Positions 22,501-32,200 of a DNA stretch of 64,000 nucleotides are shown piece by piece. The notes beneath the pieces were generated by a model that did not search any database, was not told the DNA's origin, and saw only the letters and a program-made list of their open reading frames with translations. The DNA comes from Notospermus geniculatus (taxonomy: Eukaryota; Nemertea; Pilidiophora; Heteronemertea; Lineidae). The stretch's first letter is position 1; each line of letters starts with the position of its first letter. Position numbers and translations under genes: made by a program. The stretch lies in the NCBI GenBank assembly GCA_002633025.1, contig NMRB01000444.1, forward strand, positions 75,329-139,328, in the 5' to 3' direction.

Positions 22501-25500
22501 TAAAGTAATAAATGAACAAGTCCCAGAAGTAAATGAGCTAGATCCTTAAGTGTGGATAGTAATCAAGGTTCTCCACTAGTGTAACAGAGCAGGCGCGGCA
22601 CCCGTTCTAAAACGCAGGATTGATCTCAGCGCCCGGTCTAAAAATCCGCCACCTGGTTAAAAAAATCGCCGCCCGGTCAAAATTATTCACTTTAAATAAC
22701 ACTGAGGTTTTGCAAGCACCAACAGGAGCTAGATTTGCGTTCCGAAATGCTGGGAAATCGCATTTCTGGGCTTCTAGATTTCGAATTTATCTGGGCGAGA
22801 CCCCCGCTGAGGACTCATGTGCGTCAGTGGCCTCCGATATCAGTAACTGTGTGACGTCACCAGCGCCCGGTCTGTTTCAAACCCTGTGGAGAACCCTGAG
22901 TAATAATGAGGAAGTTTCATTATTACTATCCATACTTAGGATCTAGCTCATTCACTGGCACTTCTGGGATTTTGACTTGAAAGTGCCTGAAGAAAGTGCG
23001 GTGCGCTGTGGGGTCGAAAGTGCGGTGTGGGGTCGAAAAATTTGCAAACGTGGTAGACAATTACTTGGATTACATGTACAGGTATATTGTTTAACATTAG
23101 CCCCGTTTACACTGAGCAAAAATAACCGACCTCGGACCGGTCCGAGACCGGATCACCAAAAAAATAGCAAGTGTAAACGGGACAAGCGTGCCAGGATCGG
23201 TTCCAAACCGAACCGTGCCGAGACCACCAGTTGGAGGTGATCTCGGACCGGTCCGAGATCGGATCGGTTCGATAAACTGCTGTGTAAACGGTAACCGATC
23301 TCGGCTCGGTTGCTAAATTGTGTTCTGCACATGTGCGAATTATGAATGACGTCATTAGCGGGAATTTTTGAGTGATTTTCTATGGCGGCATCCATTTTGT
23401 TGTTGTCGTTTGATTTTTCGTTTGATTTTCGTACCTCCGATCGACTGAACTGACTGGTGAGCTCGAGGGACCCGCCAACTGGCTCGGTTCCACTGTGCCA
23501 GTGTAAACGGGGCAGATCGCCAGATGACGAACCGTGCCGGGACCGGTCCGAGCACGGATCGCTTTTTCCGTGACCAGTGTAAACGGGGCTATTGTGTGTC
23601 ATTTTTTGTGCTTTAATTTGTCTACCTAAAGTAAACGAATGAGGAGTGCTATAGTACAGTATTTCTACCAGAAAACATACCGGCAGATCCATTCTGAAAG
23701 GGTCCTGTCCCTCTGGGTACACAATTCTCGGTGTCCTCGGAGCGATGGTTGACTTCTGATCAGGCGGCAGGGTGCTCAGTCGCGGCTGGAGCGGAGCTGT
23801 GTAGTTTCTTGCCGGTGCTTTTCCAAGCTGTGTTATTCTCTGTGACTCTTGTGGAAATACTTTCCTAACAGCATCAATCACACGAATGTTGCCGAGACGA
23901 TCGTGATGGACATTTGTGTGATGGATGATCCTCTCCAGATAATGATACATCTGAAATATTAGGGATTACATTATATCAAAGGCATTTCATTCCGTAGACT
24001 CCTGTAGTAGCTGGAAGAGCTCAGGCCCGCCATCACGAAGCAAGACGAACATCTCTGAAGGCCTCTTTAAAGGAGCATGGTATTGGAACTCAAATGCGGT
24101 TCTTGACTGCCGACGTAGAGGGCGCCACCAAGCGGCAGTAAGACGAACTACAAAAATGCATTACAAAATGTACGTAGCAATCAGGTCAATTCGCCGACAA
24201 CGTAGTTAGTCCCTGGGTTGGAGAGTGGCACGGTGGCGCCGGCTGTCGAGAAAAAGTGGCAATACCGTGCCACTTGCTGCAAATTGCAGTGGCGGAATCC
24301 ACTGTAGGCCTACAGTGGAAATAGGGCTTGTTTTGGTTTACATACATCAGCTTTTCCTTGCAACAATTCTCTGTATGGTATCAGAACAGTCAACACGTCT
24401 TTCAGGTACTGCCATGACTGACGACTGAAATCAGAGAAGGCACATGACAAGTTCAGTTCGGGAAAGTTCCGAATTTGGAAACGTTTCTGATTTTGGAAGC
24501 CCAGCGATTCCAATATTGGCAACGTTTCTTTTTTCGGAAGCGGTTTTCGATTCCGATATCGGAATCGGTGTAGGCCTATTTGCATGTTAGGCCTAATCGG
24601 GATATGAGTATCAAAAATCGGGAAGTGTTTTTTTCCATTAACAGATGGCAGCACCTGTGACCTTGTATTTCACGGCGTAAAATCTGAATTGCTGGCATAA
24701 GTTGGCTGCAATCATCGATAATCATCAATTATCATCATCAAAAGGCTTGATTGTGCCATAATCTCTGGGCTTCCAAATTCAGAAACGTTCCCGATATTGG
24801 AATCGAAAATCGCTTCCAAAAAAAGAAACGTTTCCGAAGTCGGAATTAAAGAAAGAGTTAAAGAAATTCAGGGCTCAAGATATAAAGAGAAGTATTTGGG
24901 TGTGAAATAGACAAATCCCAAATTACCAGATCTGCGCACTTCCACCGAAATCGTAAACAGAACCTTGACCTGGAACCAGCTGACGTGACGCAATCCATGA
25001 TTCAGCAATGGACTACTCTGACGCGACGTCGTTGAAGTCACTGTCGCGGGGGTTGTCTGCTTCACGTCATTCCGTTTCAGACCGAGGTTCTGTTTACAAT
25101 TTCGGCGGAAGTGCGCAGATCTTTCTCGTTTTCGTCAATTTGGGATTTGTCTATACTCCTTGAAATCCTGAAATACTCAAGGATTGAATTAAACCCTGAA
25201 TTTGAAATCCCCATTCGTAACAACGTACGTATCCTGCTGCAACGCCACAATGAAAAGTGCCACCAATTCCTGTCGTAGTTTCTCAACGTCATCATCCAAT
25301 ACATCCGTCATGGAGAAACGCATCTGTTCGTCAAGGTCTTGGCGAATTTCTAGTGCCCATGACGCGGCCTGCTCCTGGCATGACGGAGACCTGGTTGATT
25401 TTGATATAGGCCTAGAGCCAGTAGTGGAGTTCTTAGCAGACAAGAGGCTTTTCCCTTCAATGACGTCTGGCATGTCATTGTCAGTATGCCGGATGTGACT

Positions 25501-25524
25501 CAATTGGCCAACTTCTGCAGCCAT
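7505..25524 (-). CDS. Axonemal-type dynein heavy chain, N-terminal tail (A2+B1 copy, 16 exons, 3' incomplete)
   Basis: Coding exons in transcript order: 25229-25524 (start ATG 25522-25524), 24346-24424, 23681-23950, 22165-22428, 20166-20485, 19457-19567, 18264-18485, 16695-16939, 16012-16153, 15655-15666 (12-nt microexon), 14073-14275, 13458-13617, 12462-12636, 10855-11073, 9137-9259, 7505-7666. All have GT/AG borders and compatible phases, giving about 1,000 residues with no stop. The gene runs off the left edge. The exon at 20166-20485, followed by FKNYLITKMFRRWKENI across the next junction, and the exons with FYKTTNGIFFVNCSGI and YRQLKPEEEKLEELV, look like the stem that precedes the motor of axonemal heavy chains. 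The motor (AAA ATPase) is not in the window. I infer the DNAH6/DNAH14 branch from the tail, but paralog identity is not settled. An acceptor at 25557/25558 implies an upstream non-coding first exon. The product would power ciliary or flagellar beating. Confidence 0.85.
7774..8594. mobile_element. 821-bp TIR element with two nested insertions
   Basis: 33-bp perfect TIRs at 7774-7806 and 8562-8594 (ATTCACCCTAACTTCAACAT...). A second inverted-end element (GGTTCCTGCGG...CCGCGGGAGCC, about 7880-8455, with several AAGGCCTTTTTAAGGC words) lies inside it. That in turn holds the foldback element 8183-8358. A piece of the outer element is seen at position 1-50. Confidence 0.65.
8183..8358 (+). mobile_element. 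Short member of the same foldback family
   Basis: Starts TGAAATGGCCAGGGCCATT, as the 30521 element does, has a GACGACGACGG tract at about 8288-8320, and ends in the same AGCTCACCTC/GAGGTGAGCT hairpin. It lacks the internal 145-bp repeats. It is nested in two larger inverted-repeat elements. Confidence 0.65.
9476..9521 (-). pseudogene. Fragment of a dynein tail exon (5' part of the 9137-9259 exon)
   Basis: About 46 nt identical to the 5' part of exon 9137-9259, followed by the same intron sequence. The direct repeat covers about 9211-9390 and 9475-9655. It lacks the donor half, so it is not a usable exon. It marks where one allele's contig abruptly starts inside the other. Confidence 0.6.
9744..9962 (-). 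CDS. Extra copy of a 73-codon dynein tail exon
   Basis: This 219-nt exon (phase 0/0, donor GTTTGTG, acceptor ATTATAG) encodes the same protein as 10855-11073, including RNFDHFYKTTNGIFFVN. The few nucleotide differences are synonymous. It sits in a 1.2-kb segment (about 9471-10672) that duplicates flanking intron sequence and part of the neighbouring exon. The same exon is missing from the A1 copy. The simplest reading is that the A1 allele's missing piece was placed here. If both exons were real and spliced, the protein would carry a 73-residue direct repeat. Confidence 0.7.
10020..10467. mobile_element. TIR element with CACACGTGCGACA ends
   Basis: Ends GCCGCTTTCACACGTGCGAC and rc of GTCGCACGTGTGAGAGTGGC. 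The interior has many TTGCGACA/TGTCGCAA-type words. A second, partly disrupted copy of the right half is at about 11570-11985, interrupted by the palindrome 11336-11492 and unrelated sequence. Confidence 0.6.
11336..11492. mobile_element. 157-bp near-perfect palindromic MITE
   Basis: Arms GGGCCCGGTTGCACGAAACT... and complement, each about 70 nt, with centre near 11405-11425. It can fold into one long hairpin. Confidence 0.7.
12025..12429. mobile_element. 405-bp long-armed palindromic element (A2)
   Basis: The arms begin AGAGAGGATGCGCAGCTTTC and run about 100 bp, including GAATTGCAGTCCGCTGT. A truncated A1 copy is at 707-1035 and another at 10511-10672. The right end lies about 30 bp from the donor of dynein exon 12462-12636. 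Confidence 0.65.
12821..13399. mobile_element. Multi-repeat TIR element (A2 copy)
   Basis: Counterpart of 1421-2353 without the nested element. It is shared by both copies, hence older than their divergence. Confidence 0.6.
13764..14060 (+). mobile_element. tRNA-derived SINE with CORE/MIR-like body
   Basis: The head holds Pol III boxes (A box around TGGTGTAGTGGTT; B box GGTTCGAATCC at about 13820). The body contains TTGGGCAAGTCTC...TGTATAAATGGGTACCGG, resembling the CORE-SINE/MIR and L2-tail region. It ends in repeated TTTAAC. The allelic A1 site (2915-2921) has only the A-run target, so the insertion is copy-specific. It lies about 10 nt from the splice donor of the dynein exon 14073-14275. 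Confidence 0.8.
14402..14553. mobile_element. Palindromic MITE, AGTCGTCTCCGAATT family (A2)
   Basis: The arms contain GGGGTCTTCCTCAG and AGTGCCTGAGGAAGACCC, centred on GATCCCAGAATCATTCACTT. The A1 counterpart at 3258-3772 is enlarged by an inserted element at about 3340-3702 with ends ATAGATC...GATTGGGA. Another member is at 4540-4702. Confidence 0.65.
14636..14985. mobile_element. TIR element, same family as 3857-4223 (A2)
   Basis: Allelic counterpart of 3857-4223, with full CTATAGAGGTTCTTCACGTG left end. Confidence 0.65.
16978..17223. mobile_element. 246-bp TIR element beside dynein exon 16695-16939
   Basis: Ends TTAAAGGAGCTCGACGTCC and rc. The interior contains GTTGTAAACACTCACTCACT. Other copies are at 41970-42213 and 43495-43734. 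It begins 38 bp from the splice acceptor of the exon. Confidence 0.65.
19070..19245 (-). mobile_element. Second tRNA-SINE family, antisense (B1)
   Basis: The reverse complement has a B box GGTTCAAATCC, preceded by GTCCGCTCAGCAAGCGGC and followed by CCCGGGCCATTATGGG and CGTCGCATGGGAC. The allelic copy is at about 30170-30320. It is not a functional tRNA: there is no complete cloverleaf and the body extends past the T arm. Confidence 0.55.
20551..20868 (-). mobile_element. Antisense copy of the same tRNA-SINE (B1)
   Basis: Reverse complement of the 13764 SINE, from the AAGTTAAAG tail at the left to the tRNA-like head ending in CCACGGTGG at the right. An extra run of A and T with TAGAACT repeated is present near 20660-20690. 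It is also present in B2, so the insertion predates the split of the two copies. Confidence 0.75.
21015..22066. mobile_element. 1,052-bp element with 9-bp TSD, only in B1
   Basis: Flanked by GATGGGAGT at 21006-21014 and 22067-22075, while B2 has one copy at 33566-33574. The ends TAGACTAGTTCC and GGTACCAGTCTA form short imperfect TIRs. It contains a near-perfect palindrome at 21263-21393. A 9-bp TSD would fit a Mutator-like element, but TIR and coding evidence are lacking. The right end lies 99 bp from the donor of dynein exon 22165-22428. Confidence 0.75.
23099..23590. mobile_element. 492-bp TIR element, 3-bp TSD, only in B1
   Basis: TIRs AGCCCCGTTTACACTG...CAGTGTAAACGGGGCT, with ATT on both sides (23096-23098, 23591-23593). 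The empty site is in B2 at 35767-35769. The interior has repeated GACCGGTCCGAGA motifs in both orientations. A 3-bp TSD suggests a Harbinger- or CACTA-type MITE. Confidence 0.75.
24907..25155. mobile_element. TIR element, AGACAAATCCC family (B1)
   Basis: ATAGACAAATCCCAAATTAC to GGGATTTGTCTATAC. It ends about 75 bp from the first coding exon of the dynein gene. It is shared with B2 (36721-36955), where the left TIR has lost about 18 bp. Confidence 0.65.
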
Positions 25525-25557
25525 TTTACATGTATATGCTGAATTGTTTGAATGACA
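25525..25557 (-). other. Dynein 5'UTR end with upstream splice acceptor
   Basis: On the minus strand a pyrimidine-rich TTTTACTTTCAG precedes 25557 and runs into the start codon 33 nt later. The same arrangement occurs in B2 (acceptor at 37325/37326). This implies a non-coding first exon farther right that I could not place. Confidence 0.4.
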
Positions 25558-27465
25558 CTGAAAGTAAAACAAAAAATAGAATGACATCTGACATTGAGTA
25601 TAGCATCTATATAGGCCTAGGCCTCAATGATTCAATGAAGCCACAACACAAGTGCACTGCTGCGCAGTCACTCAGAGACTGACTCAATGACAGTGGCAGT
25701 AAGTGCTGCTGCTGGCAAGCTGGCGGCCAATGCCATGGTGTGGTCCACAAGAAATTAGTAGTGTGGAAATGGGATGGAGCAGCCAATCAAATCATGCCAA
25801 TGGAGCCACAGTGTGTGGTCAGCCCAGCCCAGCCGGCGAGATCGGCAGCCTATAGGCGGGTCGTACTAAAAGCCGACAACCGCCGTCAATCGCCGACAAC
25901 CGTCGTCAACCGCCGACAACCCCAATAAAACTGCCGACAACCAAGTTATTCCCGCTTATATTTCAGATCTTTACATATTCTACATGTTTTCTAACATAAA
26001 TGAACACAATTTGTCTACTTTATTCACAGATTGCCCCAAAGTTGGTTGATGTTTTAGCGCCGACAACCCAACTCGGCACTGTAGGCCTACTGGCGGCCGC
26101 CATCTTGAGATGGCCGTGGCAAGTGATGGGCGTCGGTCTAAAACACGGACTGGGATTGTCCATCAAAGTGGGAGACCAGCGGAGTCTGCCACAGACTCTG
26201 AACGAAGTCTAAACGGAGTGTTCCACCCCAAAGACAAGATAAAACATAATTTAAAACACAATGATATAAAACATATAAAAGTTGTCCATGTGATAGCCAT
26301 TTCAAATGCATTCCACCATTTCTAACAAACTACAATTTCATTGCAGTAGGCCTACAGACAGATGAACTACGCCACACCATTTCTAACGACCCACGAATCT
26401 GCTGCCAGCTCAAGATGGCCACCGCCAGTAGGCCTGCAGTGCAGAGTTGGGTTGTCGGCGCTAAAACATTTACAAACTATGGGGCAATCTGTGAATAAAA
26501 TAGACAAATTGAGTTCATTATGTTAGAAAACATGTAGAATATGTAAAGATCTGAAATACGACCCTATTTAGGCCTAGGCTGAGGGTAGGCCTAGGCCTAT
26601 CTGCCTATCATGTATCTGGTAGGCCTAGGCCTATTCATCGTATCCATGATAACTCCGTCTCCGGCAGTGTCCGCCATTGCTGACGTCGCAGTAATGACGC
26701 ATTTGGCAAAAAGGTGGTGGGCAAAATTCATTGCTTTGCTGAAGAAAGCAGCTGGTGGGCAAAACGCGCAACGTCACAACGTCATCAGGTCATGTATTGT
26801 AGGCCTGGGCCTACGTCATGGATACGATGAACAAGGGCATCAAAGTTATCAAAGGCCTCTGCCCTGAGCGAGGCCGGTTACCAGGACCCGGGTGTCGTCA
26901 GCTGGTGCATAGGCCTAGGCTACCTACTACCTAGGCCATGGCCCATAACTTATAAGGCAGGCCTATCATGCCTGCCTGTCATCATGGTCATGCATGTCAT
27001 GTGTGCTGTGGCTGTGCTCGCTGTCACGTCATCATGGTCATGCTAATGCTGTGCATGATCACCAGCATGCCAGCACGCACACATGCATGACCATGATGAC
27101 ATCACACAGCATCATCATCAGCATGATCAGAACCAGAAAAATTGGGTCGTCGATTAAAAACAACCATAGAATCGCTGCTAAGATTATAAGAACCACAAAA
27201 CAACGATTGTGGTCAGTTCAAACACACGTACGACCATCTGTGGTTAAACTATAGGCCTATATCTAGGCCTAGACCAAAATCGGAGATAGTCTACCAATTT
27301 TTATCTCGTTGTTGTCATAAACCCTGATGTCATGCATGTCCAGCTGATGTTATCGCGTCATGTTGCCAAGCCGCCATATTGAAGTGCGGGCACTTTAAAT
27401 CAGTCTCCACACAGGAATACACTCTCCAAGCTGACCAGAGCATGCGTACAATTGACAATAGCTTG

Positions 27466-27722
27466 GAGAGTTTGTACGCCTGCGTGGAGATTGATGGACC
27501 GTCAGGTGCTGCCCTCTGTTTGTCAATAGGCGAACTATTCTATGCAGCTTAGTACGCATGCTCCTGTAAGCATGGAGAGTTTGAATGTCTGCGTGGAGAT
27601 TGATGGACCGTCAGGTGCTGCCCTCTGTTTGTCAATAGGCGAACTATTCTATGCAGCTTGTACGCATGCTCTTGTAAGCATGGAGAGTGTAAACGTCTGC
27701 GTGGAGATTGATGGACCGTCAA
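27466..27722. repeat. 108-bp tandem repeat, about 2.4 units (B1)
   Basis: Same monomer as 40912-41470 (TGATGGACCGTCAGG at 27492, 27600, 27709). It sits just left of the palindrome 27721-28050. Confidence 0.8.
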
Positions 27723-28050
27723 GCACGGCTGCCAAATGAGAAAAAAAACGAAAAATAATCTGTGATGGCACCGAGATTCGAACCCACAACCCTCTGATCG
27801 ATTCGCCAACCTCTTTCTGTACGCGCCACGAAGACTGCTTGCATACAACGACGCCGATCTACAATAAAGGCGCTGTGGTTTTGAAGATCTCTATGAGGAA
27901 ATAAAGCGATCGGAATTGTCGTCATGCAAGCAAGCAGTCTTCGTGGCACGTACAGAAAGAGGTTGGCGAATCGATCAGAGGGTTGTGGGTTCGAATCGCG
28001 GTACCATCACAGATTATTTTTCGTTTTTTCTCATTTGGCAGCTGTGCTGA
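27721..28050. repeat. 330-bp palindrome with a tRNA-like sequence in each arm
   Basis: The left arm from AAGCACGGCTGCCAAATGAG pairs with the right arm ending CTCATTTGGCAGCTGTGCT. Each arm holds a tRNA/SINE-like segment with B box GGTTCGAATC (27776-27786 minus, 27987-27997 plus). The centre around 27860-27910 is a short loop. The arms are not identical, so the palindrome is not a simple assembly fold-back. It is absent from the B2 copy. Confidence 0.65.
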
Positions 28051-28491
28051 GATCTTTACTGTTCAAGAGCGTGGTGGCAAGTGAAACCAACTGTGACCGT
28101 ACGAGAGGGTGTATTGTTTTCAGAGGTAGTTTGGAAGTGCCTTGTGGCTGTTCGTAATTTCTACTTCTGCCGCTTGGGGTTTATATATTATAGGCCTATC
28201 TATTAAGTTCAGCTTTAACCTTTAAAATACCCGAGGCAACGATGATCGACTTTGAAAAGCGAAAACTGAAGGAAGATGATTGGTGATTGGACAAACTCAG
28301 TATCAGATTTTGCAGATTTTGGAGCCAGTGATTTTTATTGATATTTTCATTTGAAGTAGGCCTGATTGTGGGTAACCATGGAAGAAATTCTTCAGTGCAA
28401 CACAAAGTAAAAGAACATGCTTGGATCATTTGAAGAGTTGGCCTGGTGTTGAATACATGTTGGTAAGAGATGGTATAGTAAAAGGAGTCGT

Positions 28492-28668
28492 CCTCCAACA
28501 ATCTTGCAAATTTTCGACCCCAACCGGGGTCTTCTTCAGGCTGGCACTTTCAAGTCGAGCTACCAGAAGTGCCAGCGACTTGAAAATGCCAGCAACTCGA
28601 CTTGAAAGTGCCAGCCTGAAGAAGACCCCGGTTGGGGTTGAAAATTTGCAAGATTGTTGGAGGGCGAC
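28492..28668. mobile_element. Near-perfect palindromic MITE (B2)
   Basis: The arms contain TTTTCGACCCCAACCGGGGT and its complement, plus CCTCCAACAATCTTGCAAAT, with a short centre at about 28575-28590. Related single arms occur at 22980-23045 and 34745-34805. Confidence 0.65.
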
Positions 28669-28724
28669 TCCTTTTACTATATCATTTTATGTGTCGCCTT
28701 TTGTGCTCTATTTTTTGGATATTG

Positions 28725-29193
28725 GGCCATACCAATTTGATTGTTAGTTTAACGGATTTCCCTCTACCCCAAATTGCCAAAATGAAATAAAAAATTTTTA
28801 TTTCACCCGCATCTCCAATTCACAGTTTTCAATTAAAAAAATACTTTTTTTGTGCCCGCACCACTCAATCACCCTCAGTGAAAAAATAAAAATAAAAATA
28901 CCATTTTTTTTGCTTGGAAAACATGCGTAAGTGTCTCTCAAGTCGCGAACAGGCGGAACACATGCCTCACAGCGCCCGGTAATCTGGGATCCCGTAATGT
29001 GAACTGGTGGTAACCCCGTAGATCAATGGCTGATGAAGAGACGGGTAATATTGTCATTCAAACAATGCTGATGTGCATCACAGTGAAGTTTATCAGTTCA
29101 ACTCCTTCATTTTATTTTATTTTTTTTTTCGCCAGCAGCATGCCACTTTTGATGAAAAAGATCCGTTAAACTAACATTCAAATTGGAATGGCC
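28725..29193. mobile_element. TIR element in the B2 intron
   Basis: 33-bp inverted ends: GGCCATACCAATTTGATTGT at left, the reverse complement of ACATTCAAATTGGAATGGCC at right, both extending into GTTAGTTTAACGGAT. There is no matching sequence at the B1 position. Confidence 0.65.
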
Positions 29194-29258
29194 TTGGTAA
29201 GAAATGGTGTGACAAACGCACAGGGAAAAACCACTGGTTATTATTTCAATATACTTAC

Positions 29259-32200
29259 AAAACTGTCTTGTGCTGCACCTGAGCCTCGCAATATTTCAAT
29301 TTCTTATGACACTCGTCATTGGTCGTGTCTAGGATGAGGCGTGAGTACCGATAGAACTTTTCCAGCACCTTCTCTGCTTGATTCGATTTGTACATCACAA
29401 TGTTCTCAAAGTCGCCCAGTTCGTACATTTTGTTCACCTCGAGTGGCAAAAACTTCAGGGTCACCAACTCCTGCAGAAGCCTGAAGAAAGACGAATGGAT
29501 TTAAAGTGCTAAGATTTTGGAACTGTTTTTTTGAGGAATCAGACATCTCCATTGCGCAGAATCCTTTACACCCTGTATTTTAGGCCTATTTTGGGCATTG
29601 ACTTTTCTGCCCAATTTGGGCACCTTTTGTCTAAATTTCGACACCATTGAAGTGAATTGTGTCACAGGAATCACAATTTTTTTCACTTCTATCTAGCATC
29701 AATTTAAGCCATTTGAGAGCAAATTGGTGCATTTAGTGGTATAAAAAAATGCTTCAGGGGTCAAATACCCCTAAAACATTTTTTTAAATTTTTGCTAATT
29801 TGGGCATGTTTTCTTTTTTGCTAATTTGGGATGCACCCTTAAACGGCCTAAGGAACATGTAATGGAGAGGCCTGGGAATGCTGTGGATGAGAGATGAGAT
29901 GCTCAGGTATGACCCTCTTAAAGAAGGTATGACCAGTCATACCTTTCAAGGAATAATCTAATCTTTTTTCCACCGTTTTCCACAAATTCCCTTATAACCT
30001 TGAGATGCAGAGATCATCGAACTCCCAGCAGACACACTTTTTTTAATTTTGTATTTGTATTTCATTTTTCCGTCAGGGCCGACGCTATAGCATTATTGGC
30101 CCTGGTAAGTACGGAGGAGGCCATCACAAGCTACTCATATTCCTCACTTGGATGGGGTCTTTTACTTGCCCTTGCAAAGACACAAGGTACAAGGCACCAC
30201 GGCTTACTGTCCCATGCGACGGACTGAAGGGCCGGGAATGAAATCCCATAATGGCCCGGGCTGGATTTGAACCTGGGACCTGCCGCTTGCTAAGCGGACA
30301 CACCTTCACCAGGGCACAGAAGACAAAATGGACTCTCATTAAGTAACACACCACCTCTGAAAAGGGGCTCAATCTGTTTTTTCTTCAATTTTTTCTTTAT
30401 TTCACACATAGCCAACAGAGGCTTATAATCTTTTGGACACATTCCAGCAACATCAGTCACACAAGACAGCATTTCCTCTTTTGAAAATGTTTGTGCAGCA
30501 CGCTGTGAATTGATGAAAAATGAAATGGCCAGGGCCATTGTGCTCACCTCTGTGACAGAGTATGAAGTGTGAGTATCCTGGTGATACACTGAATGGTGAA
30601 GGATTAGTGCAGAAACATCGTAACATTTACTACCGATGAGATATGGCCAAAGTCAATTTTTCAAGATGGCCGCCTGGCAGCCATGTTGAAGTCCAATCGA
30701 ACCGAAATTTGGCATATAAGTAGACGGTACCAAGACACATATTTAGGCACGGTTAAAGCATCCTAGCTACCACTATTTATGAGGTGTGGGTCGAAGTCCA
30801 TTTTTCAAGATGGCTCCCTGGCGGCCATATTTGACGTCGAATCTGCCTGAAATTTACCATATATTTATATGGTACCTAGATACATATTTTGACAACGTTA
30901 AAACATCCTACCTACTCCTATTTATAAAATGTGGGTCAAAGTCCATTTTTCAAGATGGCTTCCTGGCGGCCATATTTGAAGTCCGATCGGGTTGAAATTT
31001 GGTGCATTCGTGCAGGGTGCCTAGATATATCTTCACACCAAATCACAACACTCTATGTCAAATAGCAATGAAATGTGCCACCAAACAGTGAATTTTGAAC
31101 TTTGACCTCTGTGACCTTGAAAAGTAGGTCAAATCAAAAACCCGGGATTTATGTGATGTAGTCTCATCAGAGGAACCCACCATAAAAGTTTCGTGGTTCT
31201 AGCTAACAGCGTTCAGGAGATATGGCCGAAAGAAGGTTTTCACAAAGCGCCCCCTACAGGCCAGAGTGTACAAGCAGCAGCGCTAAGTTTCGGTCCAGAG
31301 ATAGTTTTTACCATAGGGTACCTGTACACCAAATTTCAAGTCTGTAACCCAAGCGGTTTAGAAACGTGCCACCCCTGTTAACGACGACGGACGACGACGA
31401 CGACGACGGACGACACACCATGGGAGAAGCTCACCTCACAGAGGTGAGCTAAAAACAACAGTGGAAGAGCATCTTCATACCTTGACAGTTGTAACAGAGC
31501 AGCTCCAAAGAGAGGCACGCCGGCCAGGAGTTTTGTGGACACATTATCCACCGTCTTCAAGAATCTCTTATAATCAATGTTTTCTTTCCATCTGCAAATG
31601 AAAATCATATCAATATTACATTGAATTTCATGTTGATAATCAAAGTACCGAAAGGTCTACGTTGCAAATTCAACATCATGATGCCTCACGGGCTAGTCCT
31701 TGAATTTAGCAGCTAATGTCAGATTTTCATACATGTAGGCCTAGCACCTTTTTACTGCAGGGCAGGGTACTTCACTAATATCTGTCTCACTAGAAACCTC
31801 ACTGGGAATCTCATGGAGCAGCCCATTCAGCACTCACACGAGTGCGGATTCGCAGCTCAACCGAGAATTGAACCTGTGGCCTACTGGTCACGAGTCCAAT
31901 GCTCTTGCCACTTTCCCACCACATTCCCCTCCCCTAAATTTCAAATTTCGTTCTTCACCGAGGCACTGAACAATACCATAAACCGTGAAACTTCAGCTTC
32001 AAAAAATCTCAAGAACTCGCGATTTTCGCGCAATTTATGTTCACGTTTTGACCCTCGAGGACGAAAAATCGCAAAAATAAAACACACACAAAAATTTCAC
32101 GGTTTACAGTACATACCGTCTAAACATCTTCGTTATCAGATAGTTCTTGAAGAACGGGATATTTGATGTCGCCTCCCACAGAACTGCCTCGCGTTGCCAG

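Noticed and set aside
23153-23680. Extension of the dynein exon 23681-23950 into a 265-residue open frame
   Set aside because: The frame runs past a clear splice donor (GTATGTTTTC) into a copy-specific 492-bp MITE. The B2 copy loses the frame at the same point.
26900-27130. Possible CRISPR-like or regulatory array of CATCATGGTCATGC words
   Set aside because: The words are irregularly spaced and low-complexity, have no spacers of constant length, and occur in an animal genome. They are simple-sequence drift, also seen at 39290-39440.
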